Shown here one piece after another: positions 18,144 through 27,965 of a DNA stretch of 64,000 nucleotides (position 1 is its first letter; each line of letters opens with the position of its first letter). Both the position numbers and the translations under genes were made by a program. The notes under the pieces are model-generated. The model saw only the letters and a program-made list of their open reading frames with translations, was not told where the DNA came from and made no database searches. This DNA is from Mesonia phycicola. GTDB taxonomy: Bacteria > Bacteroidota > Bacteroidia > Flavobacteriales > Flavobacteriaceae. Location of the stretch: assembly GCF_900141885.1 (NCBI RefSeq), contig NZ_FQYY01000009.1:62001-126000 (forward strand), in the 5' to 3' direction.

Positions 18144-19400
18144 TTACATTCCGGTTCTAATAGCTTCTACAGGGTCTAATTTTGATGCAGAAACAGCAGG
18201 GATAATTCCAGAAATTAATCCAATCATTCCAGATACGGTAATTCCAATCATCACATTGGTAAATGATAGTACAAACTCAAAATCTCCTGTAAAGTTAGAT
18301 GCAATAATTGCTATAAGCCAAACTAAAAAGATACCTATTAAACCTCCAATAATAGATAGAATTATAGCTTCAAATAAAAATTGTAATAAAATAAATCTGT
18401 TTTTGGCTCCAAGTGATTTTTGAATTCCAATTAGGTTAGTTCTTTCTTTAACACTTACAAACATAATGTTAGCAATACCAAAACCTCCAACTAATAAAGA
18501 AAATCCGCTAATGATAAGTCCAAATAAATTCATTTGTCCTGTAATGTTATCTATAAAATCGGTAAATCCTTTTAGTTGATTAATAAAAAAATTACTTACT
18601 TGGTCAGGTTTTAGTCCTCTAAATAGTCTTAAGTTTTGTTCTGTTTGTGCAATATAGGCGGCGTCATCTACATCTGCTTCAGGTTTTAAGATAATTTGTG
18701 GGAAAGTACTTTTATTATTATCTCCATAAATTCTTCTAGTAATATTAACGGGTAAAAAAGCAGTGCCATCTTTAGAGGGGCCAAACATACTAGTACCTTC
18801 TTTCTCTAAAACCCCTATTACAGAAAATTTTCTTCCGTATAAACGTACTTGTTGACCTACGGCGCTATTGGGGTTTCCAAATAAATTTTCAGCTACTTCG
18901 TTTCCTAAAACTACTACGGGAGCTCCGCTATTAGATTCTGCTTCGTTAAAAAAACGCCCTTCTTCTAATTGTAGAGCTTCAATAAAATAATAATCGCTGG
19001 TCACAGCAGCTATCCCCACACTTTCTACTTGCTTGCCTCCATAGTTAATAGACTCTGAAGCTACATTTAGTTTATAAGTAGCAGCGGTGGTATTTGGTAA
19101 TGTTTTTTTTAAGTGCTGAAATTCTTCATAAGAAACATCTGGAAATTGCTCTCTTTTCCACTGGGGGATGTCTGTTGGCGCAAAAGAAAAACGCATGATA
19201 ATGATAGTATTTGTGTCTAAAGAACTTAAACTTCCTTTTATTTCTTTTTCTAGAGAGTCTACCGCAGCTAAAATTGCAATTATAGAAAAGATACCTATAG
19301 TTACTCCGAGTAAAGATAAAAATGTGCGTAGTTTGTTGTTAGTTAATGCGTTAACTGCAAACAAAAGACTTTCTTTTAATACTCTTAAGTAAATTAGCAT
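18144..19400 (-). CDS. MacB/FtsX-type ABC transporter permease
   Basis: A 418-residue inner-membrane protein with the MacB layout: one membrane helix near residues 22-45, a large periplasmic MacB-PCD domain (about 50-270), and three helices near 285-310, 335-365 and 375-400, ending in the typical PAVSASKLDPVEAIRTGM-like tail. The N-terminal NKLRTFLSLLGVTIGIFSII is characteristic. Such permeases pair with a separate ATPase for mechanotransmission-type export or lipoprotein release. No ATPase gene is adjacent, so the partner is elsewhere. It is divergent from purH. Confidence 0.9.
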   Translation of the reverse strand: MLIYLRVLKESLLFAVNALTNNKLRTFLSLLGVTIGIFSIIAILAAVDSLEKEIKGSLSSLDTNTIIIMRFSFAPTDIPQWKREQFPDVSYEEFQHLKKTLPNTTAATYKLNVASESINYGGKQVESVGIAAVTSDYYFIEALQLEEGRFFNEAESNSGAPVVVLGNEVAENLFGNPNSAVGQQVRLYGRKFSVIGVLEKEGTSMFGPSKDGTAFLPVNITRRIYGDNNKSTFPQIILKPEADVDDAAYIAQTEQNLRLFRGLKPDQVSNFFINQLKGFTDFIDNITGQMNLFGLIISGFSLLVGGFGIANIMFVSVKERTNLIGIQKSLGAKNRFILLQFLFEAIILSIIGGLIGIFLVWLIAIIASNFTGDFEFVLSFTNVMIGITVSGMIGLISGIIPAVSASKLDPVEAIRTGM

Positions 19401-19518
19401 AAGCTCAAAGGCATAAATTTAATACTGCAATATAAATGTAAGACGTTTAGTCTATTTGTTTGTTACATTTTTTCAATAAAAATGAGCTATTTATGGGTAA
19501 ATTTTTATATGAAAATAT

Positions 19519-19526
19519 TACTTTTG
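19519..19526 (+). promoter_or_regulatory. -7 element upstream of purH
   Basis: TACTTTTG matches TAnnTTTG exactly, 22 bp before the purH start. No TTG is seen at the expected -33 distance, so the promoter call rests on this half only. Confidence 0.4.
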
Positions 19527-19548
19527 CAACTTTAAACAACACAGCAAA

Positions 19549-21081
19549 ATGAGCAATATTAAAACTGCTAAATCAGCATTAATTTCAGTATTTCATAAAG
19601 ACGGATTAGAGCCAATAGTTAAAAAGCTAAATTCATTAGGTGTAACACTTTATTCTACTGGTGGTACAGAAAAATTTATCAAAGATTTGGGGATTAACGT
19701 AGTTCCTGTAGAAGATGTAACTTCTTACCCTTCTATTTTAGGGGGTAGAGTAAAAACTCTTCATCCAAAAGTTTTTGGAGGTATCTTAAATCGTCAAGAC
19801 CACGAGGGAGATGTGAAAGAAATGAATGAATATGAAATTCCGCAGTTAGATATCGTAATTGTAGATCTATATCCGTTTGAAAAAACAGTTGCTTCTGGAG
19901 CTGCAGAGCAAGATATTATAGAGAAAATAGATATAGGAGGTATTTCTTTAATTAGAGCGGCAGCTAAGAACTTTAAAGATGTACTTTGTGTTTCTTCTAT
20001 GAATGATTATGAAGATTTTTTAAATGTAATATCTCAAGGTGAAGGTAAAACTACGCTAGAAGATAGAAAGCGTTTTGCTGCAAAAGCATTTAATGTGTCG
20101 TCTCATTATGATACTGCTATATTTAATTATTTTAATGCAGATAATGAAGAAGTTGTTTATAAAGCTAGTATAACAGAAGGTAAAAAGTTACGTTACGGAG
20201 AAAATCCGCATCAAGAAGGTTATTTCTTTGGTGATTTTGATGCTATTTTTAATCAGCTTCACGGTAAAGAACTTTCTTATAATAATTTGTTAGATGTAGA
20301 TGCTGCAGTAAACTTGATGAATGAGTTTAAAGGAGAAGCGCCTACGTTTGCAATTTTAAAACATAATAATGCTTGCGGTTTAGCACAGCGTGATACAGTT
20401 AAACAGGCGTATTTAGATGCTTTGGCAGGAGATCCTGTTTCTGCTTTTGGAGGTGTTTTAATTAGCAATTCAGAAATAGATGAAGCAACTGCAGAAGAAA
20501 TACATCAGTTGTTTTGTGAAGTAGTTATAGCGCCATCGTTTACAGAAACAGCATTATCTATTTTACAAGGAAAGAAAAACAGAATTATTTTAGTTCAAAA
20601 AGAAGTAGAGCAACCAGAAAAACTAGTAAGAACTTGCTTAAACGGAGTTTTAGTAGAAGATAAAGATGGGAAAACAGATGTAGCTGAAGATTTAAAAGAA
20701 GTTACAGATGCTAAACCTTCTGCTCAGCAAGTAGAAGATTTATTATTTGCTTCAAAAATATGTAAGCATACAAAATCTAATACCATTGTATTAGCAAAAA
20801 ACAAACAACTTTGCGCAAGTGGTACAGGGCAAACTTCTAGAGTAGATGCTTTACGTCAAAGTATAGATAAAGCAAATTCATTTAATTTTGATTTAAATGG
20901 AGCAGTAATGGCAAGTGATGCATTTTTTCCTTTTCCAGATTGTGTAGAAATAGCAGATAAAGCAGGGATTGTATCTGTAATTCAGCCAGGAGGGTCAATT
21001 AAAGATCAATTAAGTGTAGATTATTGCAATAAAAATAATATTTCAATGGTTATGACAGGGACACGTCATTTTAAGCATTAA
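19549..21081 (+). CDS. purH: Bifunctional AICAR formyltransferase / IMP cyclohydrolase
   Basis: A 510-residue protein, the normal length for the Bacteroidota form. The N-terminal MGS-like IMP cyclohydrolase domain (1-150) shows LYSTGGT and LGGRVKTLHPKVFGG; the C-terminal AICAR transformylase domain shows LRYGENPHQ and KHNNACG with the catalytic Lys-His. It carries out the last two steps of purine synthesis, AICAR to FAICAR to IMP. It ends 45 bp before mreB, with no terminator visible between them, so some transcripts may continue into the shape operon. Confidence 0.97.
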   Translation: MSNIKTAKSALISVFHKDGLEPIVKKLNSLGVTLYSTGGTEKFIKDLGINVVPVEDVTSYPSILGGRVKTLHPKVFGGILNRQDHEGDVKEMNEYEIPQLDIVIVDLYPFEKTVASGAAEQDIIEKIDIGGISLIRAAAKNFKDVLCVSSMNDYEDFLNVISQGEGKTTLEDRKRFAAKAFNVSSHYDTAIFNYFNADNEEVVYKASITEGKKLRYGENPHQEGYFFGDFDAIFNQLHGKELSYNNLLDVDAAVNLMNEFKGEAPTFAILKHNNACGLAQRDTVKQAYLDALAGDPVSAFGGVLISNSEIDEATAEEIHQLFCEVVIAPSFTETALSILQGKKNRIILVQKEVEQPEKLVRTCLNGVLVEDKDGKTDVAEDLKEVTDAKPSAQQVEDLLFASKICKHTKSNTIVLAKNKQLCASGTGQTSRVDALRQSIDKANSFNFDLNGAVMASDAFFPFPDCVEIADKAGIVSVIQPGGSIKDQLSVDYCNKNNISMVMTGTRHFKH

Positions 21082-21126
21082 TTTTCATACTTTTACAGAC
21101 AACCCTTACAAGCTACAAAATAATTT

Positions 21127-22155
21127 ATGGGATTTTTTGATTTTTTAACTGAAGAAATTGCAATTGATTTAGGGACAGCCAATACATTGGTTATTCATAA
21201 CGATAAAGTAGTTGTAGATAGTCCTTCTATAGTTGCAAGAGACAGAGTTACTGGTAAAATTATTGCTGCAGGTAAAGAAGCAGCAATGATGCAAGGTAAA
21301 ACCCATGAAAATATAAAAACAATTAGACCGCTTAAAGATGGGGTAATTGCAGATTTTGATGCTAGTGAGCAAATGCTTACTAGATTTATTAAAGAAATAC
21401 CTGCTTTAAAACGTAAAATTTTTACCCCAGCTTTAAGAATGGTAATTTGTATTCCGTCAGGAATTACAGAAGTAGAAATGCGAGCAGTAAAAGAAAGTGC
21501 TGAGCGTGTAAATGGTAAAGAAGTTTATCTTATACATGAACCTATGGCAGCAGCAATAGGTATTGGTGTAGATATCATGCAGCCTAAAGGAAACATGATT
21601 GTAGACATAGGTGGAGGTACTACAGAAATTGCAGTAATTGCATTAGGTGGTATTGTGTGTGATAAATCTGTAAAAATTGCAGGAGATGTATTTACAAATG
21701 ATATTGTATATTACATGAGAACCCAACACAACCTTTATGTTGGAGAACGAACTGCTGAAAAAATAAAAATTCAGATTGGTGCAGCTACAGAAGATCTTGA
21801 AGTTCCGCCAGAAGATATGAGCGTGCAAGGAAGAGATTTGTTAACAGGTAAACCTAAACAAGTAGAAATTTCTTACCGTGAAATAGCAAAAGCATTAGAT
21901 AAGTCTATTTTGCGTATAGAAGATGCTGTAATGGAAACTCTTTCTCAAACCCCTCCAGAATTAGCTGCAGATATTTACAATACAGGAGTTTACTTAGCAG
22001 GTGGTGGTTCTATGCTTAGAGGTTTAGATAAACGTCTGTCTCAAAAAACAGAATTACCAGTTTATATTGCAGAAGACCCTTTAAGAGCGGTAGTTCGTGG
22101 AACTGGTATTACCTTAAAAAATATCTCTAAATTTAAAAGTGTACTTATTAAGTAG
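21127..22155 (+). CDS. mreB: Rod shape-determining protein MreB
   Basis: A 342-residue actin-like ATPase. Phosphate-1 motif DLGTANT at residues 13-19, phosphate-2 VDIGGGTTEIAV near 158-170, and the adenosine motif GGGSMLRGL near 296. It forms membrane-bound filaments that position the elongation machinery. First gene of mreB-mreC-mreD-mrdA-rodA. Confidence 0.98.
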   Translation: MGFFDFLTEEIAIDLGTANTLVIHNDKVVVDSPSIVARDRVTGKIIAAGKEAAMMQGKTHENIKTIRPLKDGVIADFDASEQMLTRFIKEIPALKRKIFTPALRMVICIPSGITEVEMRAVKESAERVNGKEVYLIHEPMAAAIGIGVDIMQPKGNMIVDIGGGTTEIAVIALGGIVCDKSVKIAGDVFTNDIVYYMRTQHNLYVGERTAEKIKIQIGAATEDLEVPPEDMSVQGRDLLTGKPKQVEISYREIAKALDKSILRIEDAVMETLSQTPPELAADIYNTGVYLAGGGSMLRGLDKRLSQKTELPVYIAEDPLRAVVRGTGITLKNISKFKSVLIK

Positions 22156-22169
22156 TAGAAAGTTAGTTT

Positions 22170-22988
22170 ATGCAGCAAATTGTCAATTTTCTTATAAAAT
22201 ATAAGAATACCTTATTGTTTCTGCTATTACTTTTTGTTTCTCTAATTTTTACAATTCAATCTCATACTTATCATAAAAGTAAATTTATTACCTCTGCTAA
22301 TTTTATTACAGGTGAAGTTTATAGCTTAAAAAATGATATAGATGAATACTTTCATCTGAAAAACTACAATCAACGTTTAGTAGAAGAAAATAAAATGCTA
22401 CGAGCTAGATTGGAGTCTCTAAACGATAAAAAGTTAGATACTGTTTTTCAAGATACTTCTAGTTACGATAGTCCGTATAAATTTACTTTAGCTAAAGTGA
22501 TAAGAAATCAATACTCCAATATAGATAATTATATCTTAATAAATAAAGGAGAAAGCGATAGTGTGTACAGTGATCTAGGTGTAGTTACAAGTAGAGGTAT
22601 TGTGGGTATTGTAGAAGAGAGTAGTAGTGGATTTTCTAGAGTAATCTCTATTTTAAATAGTAATTCTGCTATTAGTGTTCAATTAAAAAACACGAATCAC
22701 TTTGGTAGTTTGGTGTGGAACGGTAACAATCCAAATATAGTTCAGTTAGAAGAAGTACCAAGATTAGCACCAATTAAAAAAGGAGATACTATAACTACAG
22801 ATGGTAGATCTTTTATTTTTCCTAAAGGGATACCTGTAGGGATTGTAAACGATTTTGAATTAGATCAAAACCAAAGCTACTATAAAATTAATGTGAGATT
22901 ATTTAATGATATGACCAACATAGGCTATGTGTATGTGATAAATAATCAGAATTTAGAAGAAATTAAATCTTTAGTGCCAAATGAATAA
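22170..22988 (+). CDS. mreC: Rod shape-determining protein MreC
   Basis: A 272-residue periplasmic scaffold protein: one membrane helix at about 11-29, a short coiled coil at about 52-85 and a beta-barrel core with the RGIVGIV motif near 138. It links MreB to PBP2 and RodA. It starts 14 bp after mreB and overlaps mreD by 8 bp (ATGAATAA). Confidence 0.95.
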   Translation: MQQIVNFLIKYKNTLLFLLLLFVSLIFTIQSHTYHKSKFITSANFITGEVYSLKNDIDEYFHLKNYNQRLVEENKMLRARLESLNDKKLDTVFQDTSSYDSPYKFTLAKVIRNQYSNIDNYILINKGESDSVYSDLGVVTSRGIVGIVEESSSGFSRVISILNSNSAISVQLKNTNHFGSLVWNGNNPNIVQLEEVPRLAPIKKGDTITTDGRSFIFPKGIPVGIVNDFELDQNQSYYKINVRLFNDMTNIGYVYVINNQNLEEIKSLVPNE

Positions 22989-23487
22989 GGTAATAAGTCC
23001 AGATATCATTCGGTTTGTTTTACTTGTATTGCTACAAGTACTTCTACTAAGTAATATAGATTTTTTAGGGTTTATCAATCCATACTTATATGTCTACTTT
23101 ATTTTATTGCTACCATTTACGCTAAGCCAATGGAGGGTATTGTTGTATTCTTTTTTAATAGGTCTGGCTATAGATTTTTTTCAAGATAGTGGAGGGGTAA
23201 ATGCAGCTGCTTGTCTTGTAGCGGCATATTTTAGGCCAAATATTTTAAAGTTTGCATTTGGGGTAAGTTATGAGTTTCAAACAATTAAATTTTATCAAAC
23301 TCCCATCACTCAAAGGCTAACTTATATTTCTTTATTAATATTTATACATCATTTTGTTCTTTTCTCATTAGCATACTTTAACTTTACATATATCGTTGAA
23401 ATACTTAAAGACACTCTTTTCTCTAGTATTTTTACAATAATATTGGTATTAATCTTGATGGTGCTTTTTAGAAAAAATAGAAAATGA
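22981..23487 (+). CDS. mreD: Rod shape-determining protein MreD
   Basis: A 168-residue membrane protein with about five hydrophobic helices and the family feature GLAIDFFQDSGGVNAAA near residues 60-76. Its N-terminus overlaps mreC by 8 bp and its stop overlaps the mrdA start by 4 bp (ATGA), so the three are translationally linked. Confidence 0.93.
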   Translation: MNKVISPDIIRFVLLVLLQVLLLSNIDFLGFINPYLYVYFILLLPFTLSQWRVLLYSFLIGLAIDFFQDSGGVNAAACLVAAYFRPNILKFAFGVSYEFQTIKFYQTPITQRLTYISLLIFIHHFVLFSLAYFNFTYIVEILKDTLFSSIFTIILVLILMVLFRKNRK

Positions 23488-25346
23488 GAAGAATACTTCC
23501 TTTCATATTAATAGTTTTAACAGGCTTTGTATTTCTAGGTCGTCTGTTTTATCTTCAAATTGTAGATGATTCTTTAGCTATATTATCTCAAAAAAATGCA
23601 ATTAAAATTGAATATGATTATCCGCAAAGAGGATACATTTTTGATAGAAACGGAAAACTTTTAGTTTCTAACCAACCTTCTTATGATGTGATGGCAATAC
23701 CAAGAGAGGTAGAGCCATTTGATACTTTAGAGCTTTCTACATTATTAAATATTAGCATAGAACAATTAGGTAAACAACTAGATAAGGCTAAAATTTATTC
23801 ACCAAGATTACCTTCTGTTATTGTACCTCAGTTAACAAAAGAAGAATACGCCTATTTTCAAGAAAAACTAAGAAAATATGAAGGTTTCTATATTCAAAAA
23901 AGGTCTTCAAGAGACTACCAAATAGATTATGGAGCAAATGTTTTAGGTTATATTTCTGAAGCAAATGATGCAGAAATAAAAAAGAATATATATTACCAAG
24001 CAGGAGATTTAATAGGAAGACAAGGCGTAGAAAAACAATATGAAGATTTACTAAGGGGTACCAAAGGGGTAAAATATATTCAAAAAGATCATTTTAATAG
24101 AGAAATAGGCTCTTACAAAGACGGTATTTATGATACTTTACCTGTAAAAGGTAAAGACGTCACTCTTACTTTAGACGCAGAATTACAAGCTTATGGAGAG
24201 AAATTAATGAAGCATAAATGGGGCGGAATTGTAGCTATAGAACCTAAAACAGGTGAGATTTTAAGCTTAGTAAGCGCTCCTGGTTATGATCCTGATTTAC
24301 TAGTGGGAAGAAAACGAAGTAAAAATTTTAATAAACTTTGGTACGATACAATAGCAAGACCACTTTACGATAGAAGTTTACAGGCAATGTACCCGCCAGG
24401 TTCACCATTTAAAACCATGACAGCTTTAATTGCATTGCAAGAGAATGTAATAAGCACTACCGAAGGGATTGAGTGTCATCACGGTTTTTCTTATGGGCGT
24501 TCTTCTAGAATGAAATGTCACGGACATGCATCTCCTTTAAGCATGGAACCTGCAATAGCGCATTCTTGTAATGCTTATTTTGGTAAAGTTTACCGCAGAA
24601 TTATAGAGAAATATGAAACGCCACAAGCAGGAATGAATGCTTGGCACGATCATTTAACTAGTTTTGGCTTAGGTAATTTTTTAGGTAACGATCTTCCTGT
24701 TGGGCAGCCTGGTAGAATACCTGATGCAGAATATTACAATAAGTGGTATCCAGATGATCGTTGGCAAGCTAGTTATACATTATCTAATGGAATTGGACAA
24801 GGAGAAATTGCAACTACGCCGATACAGTTAGCAAACATGACAGCTGCCATTGCCAACAGAGGTTGGTATTACACTCCGCATATTCTAAAAAAAATAGACG
24901 AAGACCCGTTAAAAAATCCAAAATATACCACTAAAAATATAACCACAATTGATGCTGAAAATTTTGAACCTATTATTGCAGGGATGCATGATGTATATAA
25001 ATATGGTACAGCAAAATATATTAATATTCCAGGAATAGAAATTTGTGGAAAAACGGGTACTGCAGAAAACTATACTAAAATAGATGGGGAAAGAACGCAA
25101 CTAACAGATCATTCTATTTTTATTGCTTTTGCACCTAAAGACGATCCTAAAATTGCGATTGCTGTTTTTGTAGAAAATGGCGGATTTGGTTCTGGTTATG
25201 GTGGTAAAATAGCAAGTTTAATGATTGAAAAATACTTAAAAGGTAAGATAACTAGAACAGATTTAGAAAATTGGGTACTATCGCATAGTTTAGAAGATGA
25301 ATATGCAAAACCTTATAGCGGAAAACCTTTTAAAATTAATCAGTAA
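23484..25346 (+). CDS. mrdA: Penicillin-binding protein 2, elongation transpeptidase
   Basis: A 620-residue class B PBP. An N-terminal membrane helix (4-24) is followed by the pedestal domain starting near PQRGYIFDRNG (47-57) and the transpeptidase domain. Catalytic motifs are SPFK with Ser307 and Lys310, SCN at 361-363, and KTGT at 523-526. It cross-links peptidoglycan during lateral growth together with RodA, whose gene begins on the very next base after the stop. Confidence 0.97.
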   Translation: MRRILPFILIVLTGFVFLGRLFYLQIVDDSLAILSQKNAIKIEYDYPQRGYIFDRNGKLLVSNQPSYDVMAIPREVEPFDTLELSTLLNISIEQLGKQLDKAKIYSPRLPSVIVPQLTKEEYAYFQEKLRKYEGFYIQKRSSRDYQIDYGANVLGYISEANDAEIKKNIYYQAGDLIGRQGVEKQYEDLLRGTKGVKYIQKDHFNREIGSYKDGIYDTLPVKGKDVTLTLDAELQAYGEKLMKHKWGGIVAIEPKTGEILSLVSAPGYDPDLLVGRKRSKNFNKLWYDTIARPLYDRSLQAMYPPGSPFKTMTALIALQENVISTTEGIECHHGFSYGRSSRMKCHGHASPLSMEPAIAHSCNAYFGKVYRRIIEKYETPQAGMNAWHDHLTSFGLGNFLGNDLPVGQPGRIPDAEYYNKWYPDDRWQASYTLSNGIGQGEIATTPIQLANMTAAIANRGWYYTPHILKKIDEDPLKNPKYTTKNITTIDAENFEPIIAGMHDVYKYGTAKYINIPGIEICGKTGTAENYTKIDGERTQLTDHSIFIAFAPKDDPKIAIAVFVENGGFGSGYGGKIASLMIEKYLKGKITRTDLENWVLSHSLEDEYAKPYSGKPFKINQ

Positions 25347-26600
25347 ATGAATAAAAGTATAGGGTTTGATTGGCTAACAATTTTATTATTTCTATTATTA
25401 GTATTTTTTGGCTGGGTTAATATATATTCGGCTTCATTAAATGAAGCTTCTCAAGGTTTTTTAGATTTATCACAAGCCTATGGTAGACAAGCCATGTTTA
25501 TAGGCTTAAGTTTAGTGCTTATAATATTTATACTTTCTATAGAAGCTAAATTTTACGAGCGTTTTGCTAGTGTAATTTATTTAGTCTCTTTGCTGTCTCT
25601 AATAGGTCTTTTTGTGTTTGGTAAAACTATTTCTGGGGCAACATCATGGTATGCATTTGGGAGTTTTAGTTTGCAACCCTCAGAGTTTGCAAAGGCGGCT
25701 ACAGCATTAGCTTTAGCAAAATACTTGAGTGATATTCAAACAAACATGAAGTCTTTTAAACATCAATTAGGGGCTTTTTTAATTATATTTCTTCCTGCAT
25801 TAATAATTGTACCACAGCCAGATCCTGGGAGTGCATTGGTTTATGCGGCTTTCTTTTTTCCGTTGTATAGAGAAGGTTTGTCTGGTGGTTACTTGTTAGT
25901 GGGTTTATCTTTAGTAGTGTTATTTGTGTGTACCCTACTTTTTAGTGCAGTTTGGGTAACTATTGGAGTTATTGTTTTGGCTCTAATTATTCTATTATTC
26001 AATAGAAAAAAGAAGAAAAAACATTATAGTAGATATCTTATTGTTTCTACGATAGCCATTTTATTTTCATTCTCAGTGAATTATATTTTTCATAATATGT
26101 TTGAACAGCGTCATCGAGATCGTTTCAATATTGTATTAGGGAAAGAAGTAGATAGTAAAGGTATTGGCTATAATACTAATCAAAGTGAAATAGCTATTGG
26201 TAGTGGTGGCTGGACAGGTAAGGGCTGGACACAAGGTACCCAAACCAAAGGTAATTTTGTGCCAGAACAACATACAGATTATATTTTTAGTACTGTTGGA
26301 GAAGAATGGGGTTTTGCAGGGAGTGCTGCAGTGATTTTACTTTTTGTAGCTCTATTAATAAGACTTACTTTTTTAGCAGAAAGACAAAAATCTCAATTTA
26401 GCCGAGTGTACGGTTATAGTATTGTAGGTATATTTTTTATACATTTTTTAGTAAATATAGGGATGGTGATTGGTATTTTTCCAACAGTAGGTATTCCTCT
26501 TCCTTTTTTTAGTTATGGTGGCTCTGGTCTTTGGGGCTTCACTATTTTACTATTCATCTTTGTTAAGCTAGATTCTAATAGAAAAGCAGCGTATTATTAA
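25347..26600 (+). CDS. rodA: SEDS peptidoglycan polymerase RodA
   Basis: A 417-residue membrane protein with about ten helices. Family motifs: PSEFAKAATALALAKYL near 110, QPDPGSALVYA near 153-163 with the conserved Asp, and the large periplasmic loop GNFVPEQHTDYIFSTVGEEWG near 300. It polymerises lipid II glycan strands as partner of PBP2. The internal cytoplasmic stretch RKKKKKHYSR near 221 is unusually basic but fits a loop between helices. Last gene of the shape operon. Confidence 0.96.
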   Translation: MNKSIGFDWLTILLFLLLVFFGWVNIYSASLNEASQGFLDLSQAYGRQAMFIGLSLVLIIFILSIEAKFYERFASVIYLVSLLSLIGLFVFGKTISGATSWYAFGSFSLQPSEFAKAATALALAKYLSDIQTNMKSFKHQLGAFLIIFLPALIIVPQPDPGSALVYAAFFFPLYREGLSGGYLLVGLSLVVLFVCTLLFSAVWVTIGVIVLALIILLFNRKKKKKHYSRYLIVSTIAILFSFSVNYIFHNMFEQRHRDRFNIVLGKEVDSKGIGYNTNQSEIAIGSGGWTGKGWTQGTQTKGNFVPEQHTDYIFSTVGEEWGFAGSAAVILLFVALLIRLTFLAERQKSQFSRVYGYSIVGIFFIHFLVNIGMVIGIFPTVGIPLPFFSYGGSGLWGFTILLFIFVKLDSNRKAAYY

Positions 26601-26602
26601 AC

Positions 26603-26624
26603 AGGTTTAAACCTTTTCTTTATA
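26603..26624 (+). terminator. Weak terminator candidate after rodA
   Basis: AGGTTTAAACCT (26603-26614) is a perfect 12-bp palindrome two bases after the rodA stop, followed by TTTTCTTTAT. The stem would have only four pairs with a four-base loop, so strength is doubtful. Confidence 0.3.
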
Positions 26625-26672
26625 TTAAGGTCTTAATACAAGTTCTTCTTATTTAATTTAAGGAAAAGCGCT

Positions 26673-27962
26673 ATGAATCATGTTGTAATAATAGGTAACG
26701 GAATTTCAGGGATTACTGCTGCAAGGCATATCAGAAAAAATTCAAATAAAAAAATTACTGTAATCTCTGCCGAAACAGATTATTTCTTTTCGCGTACTGC
26801 ATTAATGTATGTCTATATGGGGCATATGAAGTTTGAGCATACACAGCCTTATGAAAATTGGTTTTGGGAGAAGAATAACATAGCTCTTAAAAACGCTTTT
26901 ATTGAAGAAATAGATTTTCAAAACAAAAAGCTTACTTCTTCTCAAGGAGAAACTATAATGTACGACCAGCTTATTTTAGCAACTGGTTCTATCACTAATC
27001 TTAGAGGTTGGAAAGGGCAACATTTTGAAGGCGTTCAGGGATTGGTTAGCAAACAAGATCTAGAATTGCTAGAAAAAAACTCTAAAAACACACAACATGC
27101 AGTAATTGTTGGAGGCGGATTAATAGGTGTAGAAATGGCTGAAATGTTACATTCTAGAAAAATAGAGGTAACTATATTAGTTAGAGAATCTGTTTTTTGG
27201 GGAAGCGTTTTACCTAAAGAAGAAGGGAAGTTAATTAGCAATCATATAGAAAGTCACGGAGTAAAAATTTTATACCATACAGAATTAGACGAAATTATTG
27301 CAGACGATAATAATCGTGTTAAAGCAATAAAAACGAAACAAGGTAATATTATAGATTGCCAATTAGTGGGAATTACTACAGGTGTAAAGCCTAGTATTTC
27401 ATTTTTAGAAAACACTGAGTTAGATACAGAAATGGGAATATTGGTTAATCCATTTCTAGAAACTAATATGCCAGATGTATATGCTATAGGAGATTGTGCT
27501 CAGCAAAGGCAATCTATTAATAATAGAAAGCCGATAGAGGCAGTTTGGTATACTGGCAGAATGATGGGAGAGGCAGTAGCACAAACTATATGTGGTAACC
27601 CAACCAAATACAACCCGGGTAATTGGTTTAATTCAGCTAAATTTTTTGATATAGAATACCAGACTTATGGTTGGGTTTTTTCTAAACCAGATGAAGAATA
27701 TTCAGATTTTTATTGGCAAGACCCTAAAAAAGAAAGAGCTCTTCATTTTCAATACCATTCTAAAACACAGAAATTTAGAGGTGTTAATTCTTTTGGTATT
27801 CGTTTACGTCATGAGGTAGCAGATGCTTGGTTAAATAATAATTTGACAATTCAGCAAGTTATTTTGCAATTACCAGAGGCAAATTTCGACAAAGAATTTT
27901 CAAGAAAGTTTAGTAAACAAGTTCAACAAGCTTTTCAAGAAGCACAATCCCCACAATTGTAA
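26673..27962 (+). CDS. FAD-dependent pyridine nucleotide-disulfide-type oxidoreductase
   Basis: A 429-residue cytoplasmic flavoprotein. FAD-binding GNGISGITAARH at 8-19, NAD(P)-binding GGGLIGVEMAEML near 147-159, and the second FAD motif DVYAIGDCAQ near 269-278. There is no CxxxxC redox disulfide, so it resembles nitrite reductase NirB N-domain or rubredoxin/ferredoxin reductases more than thioredoxin reductase. It is 3 bp upstream of the polyferredoxin membrane protein, and the two probably form one electron-transfer unit taking electrons from NAD(P)H. The substrate is unknown. Confidence 0.85.
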   Translation: MNHVVIIGNGISGITAARHIRKNSNKKITVISAETDYFFSRTALMYVYMGHMKFEHTQPYENWFWEKNNIALKNAFIEEIDFQNKKLTSSQGETIMYDQLILATGSITNLRGWKGQHFEGVQGLVSKQDLELLEKNSKNTQHAVIVGGGLIGVEMAEMLHSRKIEVTILVRESVFWGSVLPKEEGKLISNHIESHGVKILYHTELDEIIADDNNRVKAIKTKQGNIIDCQLVGITTGVKPSISFLENTELDTEMGILVNPFLETNMPDVYAIGDCAQQRQSINNRKPIEAVWYTGRMMGEAVAQTICGNPTKYNPGNWFNSAKFFDIEYQTYGWVFSKPDEEYSDFYWQDPKKERALHFQYHSKTQKFRGVNSFGIRLRHEVADAWLNNNLTIQQVILQLPEANFDKEFSRKFSKQVQQAFQEAQSPQL

Positions 27963-27965
27963 GTT

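Noticed and set aside
26603-26614. AGGTTTAAACCT palindrome as an operator for the flavoprotein gene
   Set aside because: It sits directly at the rodA stop and is followed by a T-rich run, so a weak terminator is at least as likely. A single palindrome with no matching regulator nearby is not enough.
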